Shown piece after piece: positions 1 through 7,707 of a DNA stretch of 47,490 bases. Position 1 is the first letter of the stretch, and each line of letters begins with the position of its first letter. The translations under genes were made by a program, and so were the position numbers. The DNA is from Schleiferiaceae bacterium. Its GTDB lineage: Bacteria > Bacteroidota > Bacteroidia > Flavobacteriales > Schleiferiaceae. Location: positions 1 to 47,490 of the forward strand of contig JAKMEB010000165.1 of NCBI GenBank assembly GCA_022426185.1, written 5' to 3'. The notes beneath the pieces were generated by a model. That model was given only the letters and a program-made list of their open reading frames with translations. It was not told the origin of the DNA and did no database searches.

Positions 1-422
1 ACTTCGCTTAGCGTAGCATTCGAATCTAGTGTGCGACAGAGCAAATAACGCTGGTCTGCCTGTCGGTCGTAGCTCTCGTAAAAAAGATATTGTGTTTCTT
101 CTATAATGACGCTTGTCTTAAAATCAACGCGACGCCCTTTCCACTCCCATCGTGCATTTTTAACAAGCCAATTCTCGCCTAAATCGTAACGGTCGTAATA
201 AGCAAAGTACTCATGACGCGAGGAGCCCAATAAAGACGCGTTAGCCGTCTTGTAGGTGTAAAAGCCATTATCACCCACTTGAAGCAAGCGATCAAATTTC
301 GCAGAACGGGCGGAATACTCTGGACTCCATTCTAAAATTGGAAATGAACCTTGTGCTACAGCAACGGTTAACATGAAAAGCGAAAGAATCAGCGTGAGGA
401 TGCTTTTTTTTAGATTCAGCAT
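1..422 (-). CDS. Exported protein of unknown function, 3' end cut by window edge
   Basis: This frame is open from an ATG at 422 to the left edge and is absent from the ORF track because no stop is inside the window. The visible 140 residues begin MLNLKKSILTLILSLFMLTV and continue to AVAQG, a signal peptide with likely cleavage after AQ, so the product is probably periplasmic or outer-membrane. The rest is rich in aromatic and charged residues (WSPEY, SRHEYFAYYDRYDL, ARWEWKGR), which suggests beta structure, but I recognise no family. It is divergent from the next gene with 76 bp between starts. Function unknown; the reading frame itself is fairly certain. Confidence 0.75.
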   Translation of the reverse strand, partial: MLNLKKSILTLILSLFMLTVAVAQGSFPILEWSPEYSARSAKFDRLLQVGDNGFYTYKTANASLLGSSRHEYFAYYDRYDLGENWLVKNARWEWKGRRVDFKTSVIIEETQYLFYESYDRQADQRYLLCRTLDSNATLSE

Positions 423-498
423 AAGATAGGGGAGTACATTTTTTGTAATTTAACTCTGTTGAAGTCAAGATACATCACCCCTACAAGAAATCAACACT

Positions 499-1248
499 AT
501 GAAGAGATTTATTTACAGCCTTATCGCAGTCCTAGCGTGGTCATTAAGTGGCGATGCACAGACAGTGATTGTAAGAAAAAGGGACCTCAACACAGCGCAA
601 GGAGCAGGCAGTATAAGCAGTAGTATAGCTTCCAGTTCACTTTCCTCAAGTGGTAGTTTGTTTTACAGCAGATACAACCACGGTATAAAACTTAGTCCAA
701 TAGCCATGTTGGCAGGAGACATTCCCATTTCTTACGAACACAAAGTCTCAGATTATATGAGTTTCGAAGCGGGAATTGGAGTCACAACATTTAACATTAC
801 TGAAGAGGCTATTCGCGGATACAGTATGCGTCAGGACGGGCAAACCCAAAGCAGATTGGGATACAGCGGAAACATAAACATGAAGTTCTTCCCGGAAGGA
901 AATGCCTTCGATGACGGCTATTACATTTCCTATACCATGGGGCATCGAAACTACGCTCAAGATTTTTATACCACTACGCCGGCAGGTATAGATACGACAG
1001 TTAACGAAGGTTTTAACTGGACCGATTTTGGATTCACAGTGGGCTATCAAAGTCGCCCATCAGAGCGAATGATCGTCGACTGGTTCATTGGAGGTGCCAT
1101 TCGCCAAAAGCAACGTAGAACCTCAGATTATGTTGAAGAGTTTGATCCGGTTTCAGGAATTTTCACTGGCGAATATCAACTGATCGATTCTAAAAACGCA
1201 GCGCCAGCGATACTTGGGGGAATGAAAATCAGCATTTTATTTCGGTAA
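499..1248 (+). CDS. Outer-membrane beta-barrel-like protein, unknown function
   Basis: A 249-residue product with a signal peptide (MKRFIYSLIAVLAWSLSGDAQ). A serine-rich low-complexity stretch lies at about residues 38-55. The remainder alternates aromatic and polar residues (SYEHKVSDYMSFEAGIGV, GYYISYTMGHRNY, TDFGFTVGYQS) and ends in ISILFR, a terminal phenylalanine region typical of outer-membrane barrels. This fits the small porin-like barrel proteins common in Bacteroidota, but no specific family or ligand can be named. It is convergent with the MbnP-like gene at 1283, 34 bp away. A 7-bp inverted repeat sits in that gap but has no U-run. Confidence 0.7.
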   Translation: MKRFIYSLIAVLAWSLSGDAQTVIVRKRDLNTAQGAGSISSSIASSSLSSSGSLFYSRYNHGIKLSPIAMLAGDIPISYEHKVSDYMSFEAGIGVTTFNITEEAIRGYSMRQDGQTQSRLGYSGNINMKFFPEGNAFDDGYYISYTMGHRNYAQDFYTTTPAGIDTTVNEGFNWTDFGFTVGYQSRPSERMIVDWFIGGAIRQKQRRTSDYVEEFDPVSGIFTGEYQLIDSKNAAPAILGGMKISILFR

Positions 1249-1282
1249 ATAGTAAACCGTATCACGCACACTTCAGTGCCGT

Positions 1283-1975
1283 TTACTCTTGAACACTTAA
1301 ACTAAATGCAGCGGGTAAGTTATTAGACAGCTTCACCGCTATATCATAGTCATCCACCATAGAATGGGTCATGGTCTCCGTGGCTAAACTTATTCCACTG
1401 TAAAGTTCAGCAAGGTCAAAAGTCAGTACTAGATGGGCCCCTGGTTTAATGGTAGTGTTTATTTCCTTTGTTCTGTACAACGCGTTTTTACCCGTATGCC
1501 AAGCTAAAAGCTGGTCGTCCGTCCCTAGGTTACCCGTTGCGTTTACTCTACCGTCTATTTTGAAGAAACGGTACATAGTTGCCCAAGACCAGTACATTGC
1601 GTTAGAACTGGAAAGTGGATGATTAGAAGCAAATGATGTGGGATCTTGAATATTATTAATGGAATCTACACCCATTCCGAAGCTTATTTTGTCCACTTTC
1701 TTCGCTAAGGGCAGTACATAATTCATGGTAGCACTGTCCTGCGCATTAACGAAAATGATAGGCTCTTTTACCTCATCTCCAAGCGTAATTTGACTCAAGT
1801 AAAAATGAATCAACTCAAATTTAACAACAGTATCACCTTCATATAAGGTCTCACCTGCCTCAAAAGGAACGCCCTTATGTTCAAGGATAATCTCTAAAGT
1901 AACCTGCTGCGATCGATCACCACAAGAGCTAATTAAAAGTGCTAATGGAAAAATTAAAACTAATGCTGACCGCAT
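1283..1975 (-). CDS. MbnP-like family lipoprotein (copy 1)
   Basis: The start at 1975 gives 230 aa. The ORF-track start at 2011 adds 12 residues overlapping the upstream gene in front of an evident lipoprotein signal (MRSALVLIFPLALLISSCGD, lipobox ending in Cys), so the later ATG is preferred. The body matches the MbnP-like pattern: an early strand segment with FELIHFYLSQITLGDE, a central GMGVDSIN, NHPLSSSNAMYWSWATMYRF and a following FKIDGR. MbnP proteins are periplasmic metal-associated partners of MbnH di-haem enzymes in methanobactin or copper loci. Here no haem enzyme is adjacent, so a copper role is inference from family only. It follows a second family member and is probably co-transcribed with it. 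Confidence 0.75.
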   Translation of the reverse strand: MRSALVLIFPLALLISSCGDRSQQVTLEIILEHKGVPFEAGETLYEGDTVVKFELIHFYLSQITLGDEVKEPIIFVNAQDSATMNYVLPLAKKVDKISFGMGVDSINNIQDPTSFASNHPLSSSNAMYWSWATMYRFFKIDGRVNATGNLGTDDQLLAWHTGKNALYRTKEINTTIKPGAHLVLTFDLAELYSGISLATETMTHSMVDDYDIAVKLSNNLPAAFSLSVQE

Positions 1976-1988
1976 GAAGCTGTGATTT

Positions 1989-2768
1989 TTACAGTTTAAA
2001 CTCGAACTCACTACTTACGTTGTCTCGTAAAATTTTCGCTAAATCATAATCTATAGATTCAGCTGGGTCGCTATTGATAATATTCATCGTAGACGGGCTT
2101 AATCCAATGAGGCTAAAAACTCCAGAAAAGAAATTATCGACATCAATATCCATCACAATAAATACATCCTTGTTTGAACCTACATTGAAATTGCGATTTT
2201 CACTTTTCATAACAATCAAATCCGGAGTAGCAAAACGCCAATTAAAGTTTGCTTCCGGCGTTGTAAACACGGTGTCTGCTGGATTGAAAATTCGACCTTC
2301 AATTTGAAAAAAGCTGTGACCAACATCACTGCCATTCCATACCAAGCCTTTACTTAGGGGATTAGTTGGGTCTAGTTGATCAGGAGCAGTAAAAGCGCGT
2401 GCGCTATCCAACCCTATGTTATACTCTAAGCTGCCATTGTAATTGCCCGAAGGTAGATAAGCGAGTTTCACTTCTGAATTTCCAATCAAATCGATCATAG
2501 TCAAGTCACTTTCTGTAAAAGTGGTATCCTGTTCGTCATAGCTCACGAAGCGTGCACCGCTAAGTGTAACGTAGATATGATCAAATTTCACTAAATCACC
2601 ATTGACCTCATACACCGTTGAGGTATCTATTATCGCACCGTCATAATATTTGTACGCCCGTATGTAAATGTTCCTATTGTCTAGCGCAGTAGGATCTACC
2701 ACTGGAATAGGATCTTCACATGCTGCAAACAGCGTTGATACGAGTACTAAAAGAATTAATTTTTTCAT
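1989..2768 (-). CDS. MbnP-like family lipoprotein (copy 2)
   Basis: A 259-aa lipoprotein; the signal MKKLILLVLVSTLFAACEDP ends in a lipobox Cys. The fold markers parallel copy 1: GDLVKFDHIYVTLSGARFV near the N-terminus, YNIGLDSARAF, DPTNPLSKGLVWNG and FFQIEGRI. The aromatic WSW segment of copy 1 is replaced by VWNGSDVGHS, so the two paralogues have diverged at a site that is functionally important in MbnP proper. Its ATG overlaps the plsC stop by 4 nt (ATGA), which implies translational coupling in a leftward operon. Expected location is the outer or inner membrane facing the periplasm. Family assignment is moderately sure; metal binding is unproven. Confidence 0.7.
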   Translation of the reverse strand: MKKLILLVLVSTLFAACEDPIPVVDPTALDNRNIYIRAYKYYDGAIIDTSTVYEVNGDLVKFDHIYVTLSGARFVSYDEQDTTFTESDLTMIDLIGNSEVKLAYLPSGNYNGSLEYNIGLDSARAFTAPDQLDPTNPLSKGLVWNGSDVGHSFFQIEGRIFNPADTVFTTPEANFNWRFATPDLIVMKSENRNFNVGSNKDVFIVMDIDVDNFFSGVFSLIGLSPSTMNIINSDPAESIDYDLAKILRDNVSSEFEFKL

Positions 2769-3517
2769 TCGTCTTTAATTTTCAAAAACTCAGGTGCTTG
2801 TTCAATAGCAACCATGATTTCATCTAACAGTTCATCGTTGGATTTGGAAAAGTCCAATTCCAACGGGTCTTTAAAGGTAATGTTTAACAGGTTACCATTG
2901 CTCTTCACAAACATACCCGTTTTGTCGAACGCTCTGCGAAAGCCATCAATTACTACGGGAACCACCACAGGCTTTAACTCTTTGATCAAATGCACTGTAC
3001 CTCTCCGGCCTTTAACAAAGGGTCTTGTGGTACCTTGAGGAAAGGTAATGGTCCAGCCGGTTTCCATCGCGCGCTTGATGTTTTCAATATCTTTTGGGTC
3101 TACCGATCTATTGACATTCTTGCCTGCTTCGCGCCAGGTTCTCTTTATACTGACACTACCTGCGTATTGCATGAGCTTGGGCAACAATCCCTTCTTCATG
3201 GTTTCAGCCGCGGCGACGAAAAACACGTTCAGTTTGGGACGAAAAAGCGTATGAAAAGGGACACTATTGTAACGGCGATTTTCTGCAGCGTTAAATACCT
3301 GATACATAGCACTAACATCTGCGAAATACGTTTGATGATTCGAGACAAACAAAACCCCCTGGTCTGGTAAGTTGCGCAACTTATCCGCTCCCACAATACG
3401 TGTACTATTGATTCGAAAAAATCGGTACCAAGTGATGAGACCAAAGACAAAAATCACACTCCGCTTAATCAGCAAATTGTAACCAAAGCTGTCGCGCTTG
3501 AATGGATTTAAGTGCAT
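2765..3517 (-). CDS. plsC: 1-acyl-sn-glycerol-3-phosphate acyltransferase (PlsC family)
   Basis: Predicted to transfer an acyl chain to lysophosphatidic acid in phospholipid synthesis at the cytoplasmic membrane. The 250-aa protein has a hydrophobic N-terminal segment at about residues 20-35, the acyltransferase block SNHQTYFADV (His61, Asp67) and the substrate-binding block FPQGTTRP (from residue 159). The His-Asp spacing is HX5D rather than the usual HX4D; I believe related Bacteroidota proteins share this, but cannot verify it here. It lies 32 bp downstream of a nudix gene and is coupled to the MbnP-like lipoprotein behind it. A -7-like TATATTTG lies 21 nt before the ATG, so it may also have its own promoter. 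Confidence 0.85.
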   Translation of the reverse strand: MHLNPFKRDSFGYNLLIKRSVIFVFGLITWYRFFRINSTRIVGADKLRNLPDQGVLFVSNHQTYFADVSAMYQVFNAAENRRYNSVPFHTLFRPKLNVFFVAAAETMKKGLLPKLMQYAGSVSIKRTWREAGKNVNRSVDPKDIENIKRAMETGWTITFPQGTTRPFVKGRRGTVHLIKELKPVVVPVVIDGFRRAFDKTGMFVKSNGNLLNITFKDPLELDFSKSNDELLDEIMVAIEQAPEFLKIKDE

Positions 3518-3538
3518 GTGTTTATTGTTTCAGGTCGG

Positions 3539-3546
3539 CAAATATA
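3539..3546 (-). promoter_or_regulatory. -7 promoter element (TATATTTG) before plsC
   Basis: On the minus strand this is a perfect TAnnTTTG, 21 nt from the plsC ATG and overlapping the intergenic space after the nudix stop. No TTG is found at the usual 17-23 nt upstream, so only half of the Bacteroidota promoter consensus is present. Confidence 0.35.
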
Positions 3547-3549
3547 GTG

Positions 3550-4161
3550 CTAAGAAAACAGAGCGCTTAGCTCCCCGAGAATCATCGCGGTCGCGCCCCA
3601 GATGACTTCGCCTTGCCAATGAAATGCAGGCACTGTTATCTTTCCATATTTTGTCACTACCTCAGCTTCACTCAATAGGGAGCGATCACAGATTTTAACT
3701 AATGGAACAGACAGCGTATAGGCTACCTCTTTTTCTTCTAAGACTAATTCTGGACACTCCGAACTGAAGGTCACATAAGGCTCTACATAGAAATTTGAGG
3801 GTGGGATATACAGCCAACTCAAAGCGCCAATGTGATGCAACTCTTCTTTACGAAGTCCCACCTCCTCAAAAGCCTCACGATATGCAGTACCTGCTAAATC
3901 TCCATCGCCCTTCTCGAATTTACCACCGGGAAAGCTGATTTGACCGCTGTGCGTACCGTCGTAAACCGGACGCTTCATGAGCAAGACCTCAAGACCATCC
4001 GCTCCATTAAATAGGTGCACTAGTACGCCCGCACGTCGAGGATTCTTAGACTCCACTGTATCGAGATGAAGTGCATTTCTATAAGAGGGCATTAAGAGTT
4101 GGTGCGCTTTAATACCGGGCAAGGGTTGTTCAAACACTTTTTTTAGTTCGGCCAAAGTCAT
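3550..4161 (-). CDS. NUDIX hydrolase, CoA pyrophosphatase type
   Basis: A 203-aa NUDIX protein whose box, PGGKFEKGDGDLAGTAYREA followed by FEEVGL (about residues 79-103), matches the coenzyme A diphosphatase (NudL/PCD1) subgroup. The preceding LLMKRPVYDGTHSGQISF is the subgroup's characteristic lead-in. It should hydrolyse CoA or oxidised CoA to 4'-phosphopantetheine and 3',5'-ADP in the cytoplasm. It heads the leftward group with plsC and the MbnP-like genes and is divergent from oxyR across 84 bp, where back-to-back promoter elements are visible. Proximity to oxyR would fit removal of oxidised CoA, but that link is inference. Confidence 0.88.
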   Translation of the reverse strand: MTLAELKKVFEQPLPGIKAHQLLMPSYRNALHLDTVESKNPRRAGVLVHLFNGADGLEVLLMKRPVYDGTHSGQISFPGGKFEKGDGDLAGTAYREAFEEVGLRKEELHHIGALSWLYIPPSNFYVEPYVTFSSECPELVLEEKEVAYTLSVPLVKICDRSLLSEAEVVTKYGKITVPAFHWQGEVIWGATAMILGELSALFS

Positions 4162-4165
4162 AGTC

Positions 4166-4197
4166 TAAAAGTAACACAGGATACTTGCGGACGGCAA
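4166..4197 (-). promoter_or_regulatory. Possible promoter of the nudix-plsC group
   Basis: Read on the minus strand: TTG at 4197-4195, 21 nt, then TACTTTTA at 4173-4166, one mismatch from TAnnTTTG. The ATG follows after 4 nt, which would give a leaderless or nearly leaderless message. It overlaps the oxyR promoter on the other strand. Confidence 0.35.
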
Positions 4198-4215
4198 CAA
4201 GAAGCGATATCTTTG
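4185..4215 (+). promoter_or_regulatory. Promoter of oxyR
   Basis: TTG at 4185-4187, a 20-nt spacer and a perfect TATCTTTG at 4208-4215. This matches the Bacteroidota -33/-7 consensus (TTG, 17-23 nt, TAnnTTTG) and lies 30 nt before the oxyR ATG. One of the two best promoters in the window. Confidence 0.65.
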
Positions 4216-4245
4216 TTTTCTATCATTCAAATTTAATAATAGGAA

Positions 4246-5172
4246 ATGACTATAACCCAATTCAAATATATTGTCGCTGTAGATAACCATCGCCATTTTG
4301 CTCGAGCGGCAGAAGCCTGTTTTGTAACCCAACCTACATTGAGTATGCAGCTTCAAAAACTCGAAGAGGAATTGGATATACTCATATTTGATCGATCGAA
4401 GCACCCTATTGTTCCCACTCCGTTGGGCGAACGCCTCATCGAACAAGCTAGGAAGATTCTGCACGAAAGTGCAGTCATGGAAAACATGGCAAAACGGATC
4501 AAAGGCTCCTACAGCGGTACATTGAGTTTAGGCGTCATACCCACCGTTGCACCCAGCTTACTCCCACGATTTTTACCTGAGTTCAAAGCTAAATTTCCCG
4601 ACATCATTCTTAAAGTGGAAGAGCTCAAAACTGAAGACATGATTGAAGCCTTGAGAAAGGATAGGATCGATGTAGGAATTGCAGCCACACCCCTAGAAGA
4701 AAAAGGAATAGTGGAGCAGCCATTGTATTACGAACCGTTCATGGCTTTCGTTCCGGATTACCATCCAATGAAAAACGATGAGTTTTTATTGGCTTCGGAA
4801 ATTAATGTGAAGGAACTGCTGCTTTTAAACGAAGGACATTGTTTCAGAAACAGCGTTTTAAAACTTTGCAAAGCGAATGCACAGGAAGGCCAGGGATTAC
4901 AAATGGAGAGCGGAAATTTTGACACTTTAGTAAAATTGGCCCACAGAGGTATGGGAATGACGTTACTTCCCTACTTAACAGCCATTGATCTCCAAGAAAA
5001 TTATAAATCCAGTGTAAAGCCGATTGCCACACCAACGCCTGGGCGTGAGATCAGCCTACTATATGCAAGAACACAACTAAAAATAGAATGGATTGAAGCG
5101 ATGGGATCATTAATCAAAACACATCTTCCAAAAAAGGTACTGTCTCGACCGGATGAGATTGTTAGCCCATAA
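4246..5172 (+). CDS. oxyR: OxyR, LysR-family peroxide-sensing transcriptional regulator
   Basis: A 308-aa LysR-type regulator: winged HTH at about residues 1-60 (MTITQFKYIVAVDNHRHFAR, AEACFVTQPTLSMQLQKLEE) and a substrate-binding-like sensor domain from about 90. The sensor carries NEGHCFRNSVLKLC, with cysteines at residues 199 and 208, the same numbers as the peroxide-reactive disulfide pair of E. coli OxyR. This makes OxyR much more likely than a generic LysR protein. It should activate peroxide-defence genes on oxidation. No catalase or Dps gene is adjacent. Its 3' end overlaps the convergent SLC13 gene by 11 bp, and a good promoter lies just upstream. Confidence 0.93.
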   Translation: MTITQFKYIVAVDNHRHFARAAEACFVTQPTLSMQLQKLEEELDILIFDRSKHPIVPTPLGERLIEQARKILHESAVMENMAKRIKGSYSGTLSLGVIPTVAPSLLPRFLPEFKAKFPDIILKVEELKTEDMIEALRKDRIDVGIAATPLEEKGIVEQPLYYEPFMAFVPDYHPMKNDEFLLASEINVKELLLLNEGHCFRNSVLKLCKANAQEGQGLQMESGNFDTLVKLAHRGMGMTLLPYLTAIDLQENYKSSVKPIATPTPGREISLLYARTQLKIEWIEAMGSLIKTHLPKKVLSRPDEIVSP

Positions 5173-6565
5173 AATGAAACAGCCACGTCACCACAAAAAG
5201 AGCGACTACAGCAATTAAATTCAATGCAATACCGCGATAGATCATATACGACATACTGAGGCTACCGGTAGAAAATACAATGGCATTGGGCGGAGTAGCC
5301 ATCGGAAGCATAAATGCACAGCTTGCCCCCAAAACTAGCGGTAACGACAAGGAATAAAAATCTAATCCTAAGGCGGTGGCGAGCGTGTAAACTAAAGGAA
5401 GTAGAGCGCTTACTAAAGCCATATTACTTAACAATTCTGTTGCAAATACTCCAATAAGAGCCATGACTAATAGCCAAGCTCCAAAAGGAATTCCTTGTAA
5501 TGACTGAAGCTGTTCGCCCAATATCTCAAACCAAGGACTTGCTTGAAGCGTACCTGCAAGCGCTAAGCCTCCGCCAAATAAAAGTAAGATGCCCCAGGGT
5601 AAAGACTTTGTATCCTCCCATTTTAACAAACTTCTCGAGGAACCATCGGAAACTGTAAATAAGAACAAGGCAGCTGCAAGAGCGATGCCGGTATCCGACC
5701 ATTGAACTGAAGGCAGCCAAATACTTAAGTACGGCCGGAGGATCCATAACAATGCAGTAAGTGAAAAGATATAAGCAACACGACGTTGTGCAGGAGACAC
5801 AACCCCAAGTCGCGTCCATTCATCCTCAAGCCAACTCCTGCTACGCTCTTCCTCTGAGGCTGTAAGTGGTGTCTTTTCCAATCCACGGCGCAGAATAAAA
5901 AAGGCTATTGTACCCAACAAAGCACTGGCGGAAAGCCCTATAGGCAACCATTCTATGAAGCCAATTTGCCTATTTAAGTATTCGCTCATAAATCCAGCGA
6001 AAATCATATTGGGTGGCGTACCAATCAATGTAGCCATTCCCCCAATATTTGCTGCCCAAGCCACACTTAGAAGTATAGGACGAGCCAATTTTTCGCGTTG
6101 CTTTGGTTCAAGAACGGCAATAACACTGGTCACTATGGGTAACATCATTATGGACGTAGCTGTATTTGAAATCCACATGGACATGAATGCCGTTGCCAAC
6201 ATAAAACCCGCAAGTAATTGGTGGTCTTTTGTGCCTGTTTTTCGCAATATCCAGAGGGCCACTCTGTAATGGAGACCTGCTTTTTCAAGGGCAAGAGCCA
6301 ACACAAAACCTCCAAAAAACAGATACACTAAGGGATGTGCATAGTACGTTGCAAGCGACTTTGCCTGCGCAATTTCTAGTGCTGGGAACAACACCAAGGG
6401 CAGCAATGCTGTAACACCCAAATGGACCGTCTCTGTGATCCACCAAAGTAGCATCCATGCAGCCACGCCAAGCAACCAATATTGTGGCTGAAAACTTCCC
6501 AGCCCAGCAATAAGAATGGCCAAAACAGGCCCTCCAAGGCGAATTATAGGTGTAACTTTATCCAT
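5162..6565 (-). CDS. SLC13/DASS family anion:sodium symporter
   Basis: A 467-aa polytopic membrane protein with about a dozen hydrophobic segments. It carries the two re-entrant signature regions of the divalent-anion:Na+ symporter family: NIGGMATLIGTPPN in the first half and MLPMATPPNAIVFSTG near the C-terminus. Members import di- or tricarboxylates (succinate, citrate), sulfate or similar anions with sodium. The SNT-type sodium-site signature is present as WISNTATSIMMLP. Substrate cannot be decided from sequence. It is divergent from rdgB with only 15 bp between start codons and overlaps oxyR at its 3' end. Confidence 0.88.
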   Translation of the reverse strand: MDKVTPIIRLGGPVLAILIAGLGSFQPQYWLLGVAAWMLLWWITETVHLGVTALLPLVLFPALEIAQAKSLATYYAHPLVYLFFGGFVLALALEKAGLHYRVALWILRKTGTKDHQLLAGFMLATAFMSMWISNTATSIMMLPIVTSVIAVLEPKQREKLARPILLSVAWAANIGGMATLIGTPPNMIFAGFMSEYLNRQIGFIEWLPIGLSASALLGTIAFFILRRGLEKTPLTASEEERSRSWLEDEWTRLGVVSPAQRRVAYIFSLTALLWILRPYLSIWLPSVQWSDTGIALAAALFLFTVSDGSSRSLLKWEDTKSLPWGILLLFGGGLALAGTLQASPWFEILGEQLQSLQGIPFGAWLLVMALIGVFATELLSNMALVSALLPLVYTLATALGLDFYSLSLPLVLGASCAFMLPMATPPNAIVFSTGSLSMSYMIYRGIALNLIAVVALFVVTWLFHFMG

Positions 6566-6580
6566 CTAAACGTATGGTAT

Positions 6581-7156
6581 ATGAAATTGGTCTTTGCAAC
6601 GCATAATCCGGGTAAGTTACAAGAGGTTCGTGAATTATTGGCACCAGATTACGAGGTAATTGGATTGGACGAACTTGGTGATCATGACGAAATCGAAGAA
6701 ACCGCAATGACTCTTGAGGGTAATGCTTGGATCAAAGCAAGAACCGTCTGGCAAAAACACGGACTGTCCTGTTTTTCTGATGATACCGGTTTGGAAATTG
6801 CCGCTTTAGATAACGCGCCGGGGGTGTTTAGCGCTCGTTACGCTGGACCTTCAAAAGATGCCGATGCTAATATGGACAAAGTCCTTCTTAAACTCGAAGG
6901 CAGTAGCAATCGAAAAGCTCGTTTTAGAACTGCTGTAGCATTAGTATTCAATGGTAATGAACATCTGTTTGAAGGCACCGTAAACGGAGAAATATCAACT
7001 TCACGTTCCGGTTCAAAGGGGTTTGGCTACGACCCAATCTTTACCCCGCATGGCTACACAGAGAGCTTTGCCGAAATGGATGCAAAAACGAAAAACGAAA
7101 TATCCCACAGGGGTTTGGCGATTAAAAAACTAGTAGCGTTTTTAAAGGCGCATTAG
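6581..7156 (+). CDS. rdgB: RdgB/HAM1 non-canonical purine NTP pyrophosphatase
   Basis: Removes dITP, ITP and XTP from the nucleotide pool by hydrolysis to the monophosphate, preventing their misincorporation. The ATG at 6581 gives 191 aa starting MKLVFATHNPGKLQEV, the family N-terminus; the longer ORF-track start at 6482 lies inside the divergent transporter and is rejected. Family motifs present are THNPGK, SDDTGLEI with GVFSARYAG, GFGYDPIF and KNEISHRG. The last codons overlap the convergent rsmD by 4 bp. Confident assignment. Confidence 0.95.
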   Translation: MKLVFATHNPGKLQEVRELLAPDYEVIGLDELGDHDEIEETAMTLEGNAWIKARTVWQKHGLSCFSDDTGLEIAALDNAPGVFSARYAGPSKDADANMDKVLLKLEGSSNRKARFRTAVALVFNGNEHLFEGTVNGEISTSRSGSKGFGYDPIFTPHGYTESFAEMDAKTKNEISHRGLAIKKLVAFLKAH

Positions 7157-7707
7157 TCTTCTTGAGCTAAATCTTGAAGTCTCGAGAAGAAGCTGAAATT
7201 AACATGCCCGTAACGACGGTGGGCGAAGAAACCAGGAAGGTGACTCAAATCCGTCTGGTCGCTGTGTTCCAGAATGGCCTCACCACCTTCACGTAAAAGA
7301 CCTAAATCTAGGATGGTCTTTGCCAAATCTTCATAATGTTCCCAATCGTATGGAGGATCTGCAAAAATTAAATCGAAACTGGTTGAAGCGCGACGAACGT
7401 ATTGCAGTGCATCTGCCTGTACGATATGCATACCCGCATCAAGTGATTCCGAAGTTTCCGTTATAAAGCGAATGCAGTTCCTGTTTTGATCAACTGCGGT
7501 TAAATCAACCGTTCCACGGGAAGCAAATTCATAACTGATGTTACCCGTTCCTGAGAACAGGTCAAGGACACGAATCGCTTCAAAATCAAACCTATTATTT
7601 AGGATATTAAACAAACTTTCTTTCGCAAAGTCCGTGGTTGGTCGTGTAGGTAAGTTTTTTGGCGCAAAAATTCTTTTACTTCGCCACTTTCCGCTTACAA
7701 TTCTCAT
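7153..7707 (-). CDS. rsmD: RsmD, 16S rRNA (guanine-N2)-methyltransferase
   Basis: SAM-dependent methyltransferase expected to make m2G966 (E. coli numbering) in 16S rRNA. At 184 aa it is the normal size. Visible motifs are the N-terminal MRIVSGKWRSKRI and RPTTDFAKESLFNIL, the SAM loop DLFSGTGNISYEF and the catalytic FADPPYDW (the N/DPPY motif). Its start overlaps the stop of the DUF3822 gene (7704), so the two are translationally coupled. The rsmD/DUF3822 pairing is recurrent in Bacteroidota. Confidence 0.94.
   Translation of the reverse strand: MRIVSGKWRSKRIFAPKNLPTRPTTDFAKESLFNILNNRFDFEAIRVLDLFSGTGNISYEFASRGTVDLTAVDQNRNCIRFITETSESLDAGMHIVQADALQYVRRASTSFDLIFADPPYDWEHYEDLAKTILDLGLLREGGEAILEHSDQTDLSHLPGFFAHRRYGHVNFSFFSRLQDLAQED

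Noticed and set aside
1251-1287. 7-bp inverted repeat AGTAAAC/GTTTACT between convergent genes
   Set aside because: Large loop, no U-run and AT-rich arms; not convincing as a terminator or operator.
6567-6574. TACGTTTA on the minus strand before the SLC13 gene as a -7 element
   Set aside because: Only one base separates it from the ATG and it has a mismatch, so initiation there would fall inside the coding region.
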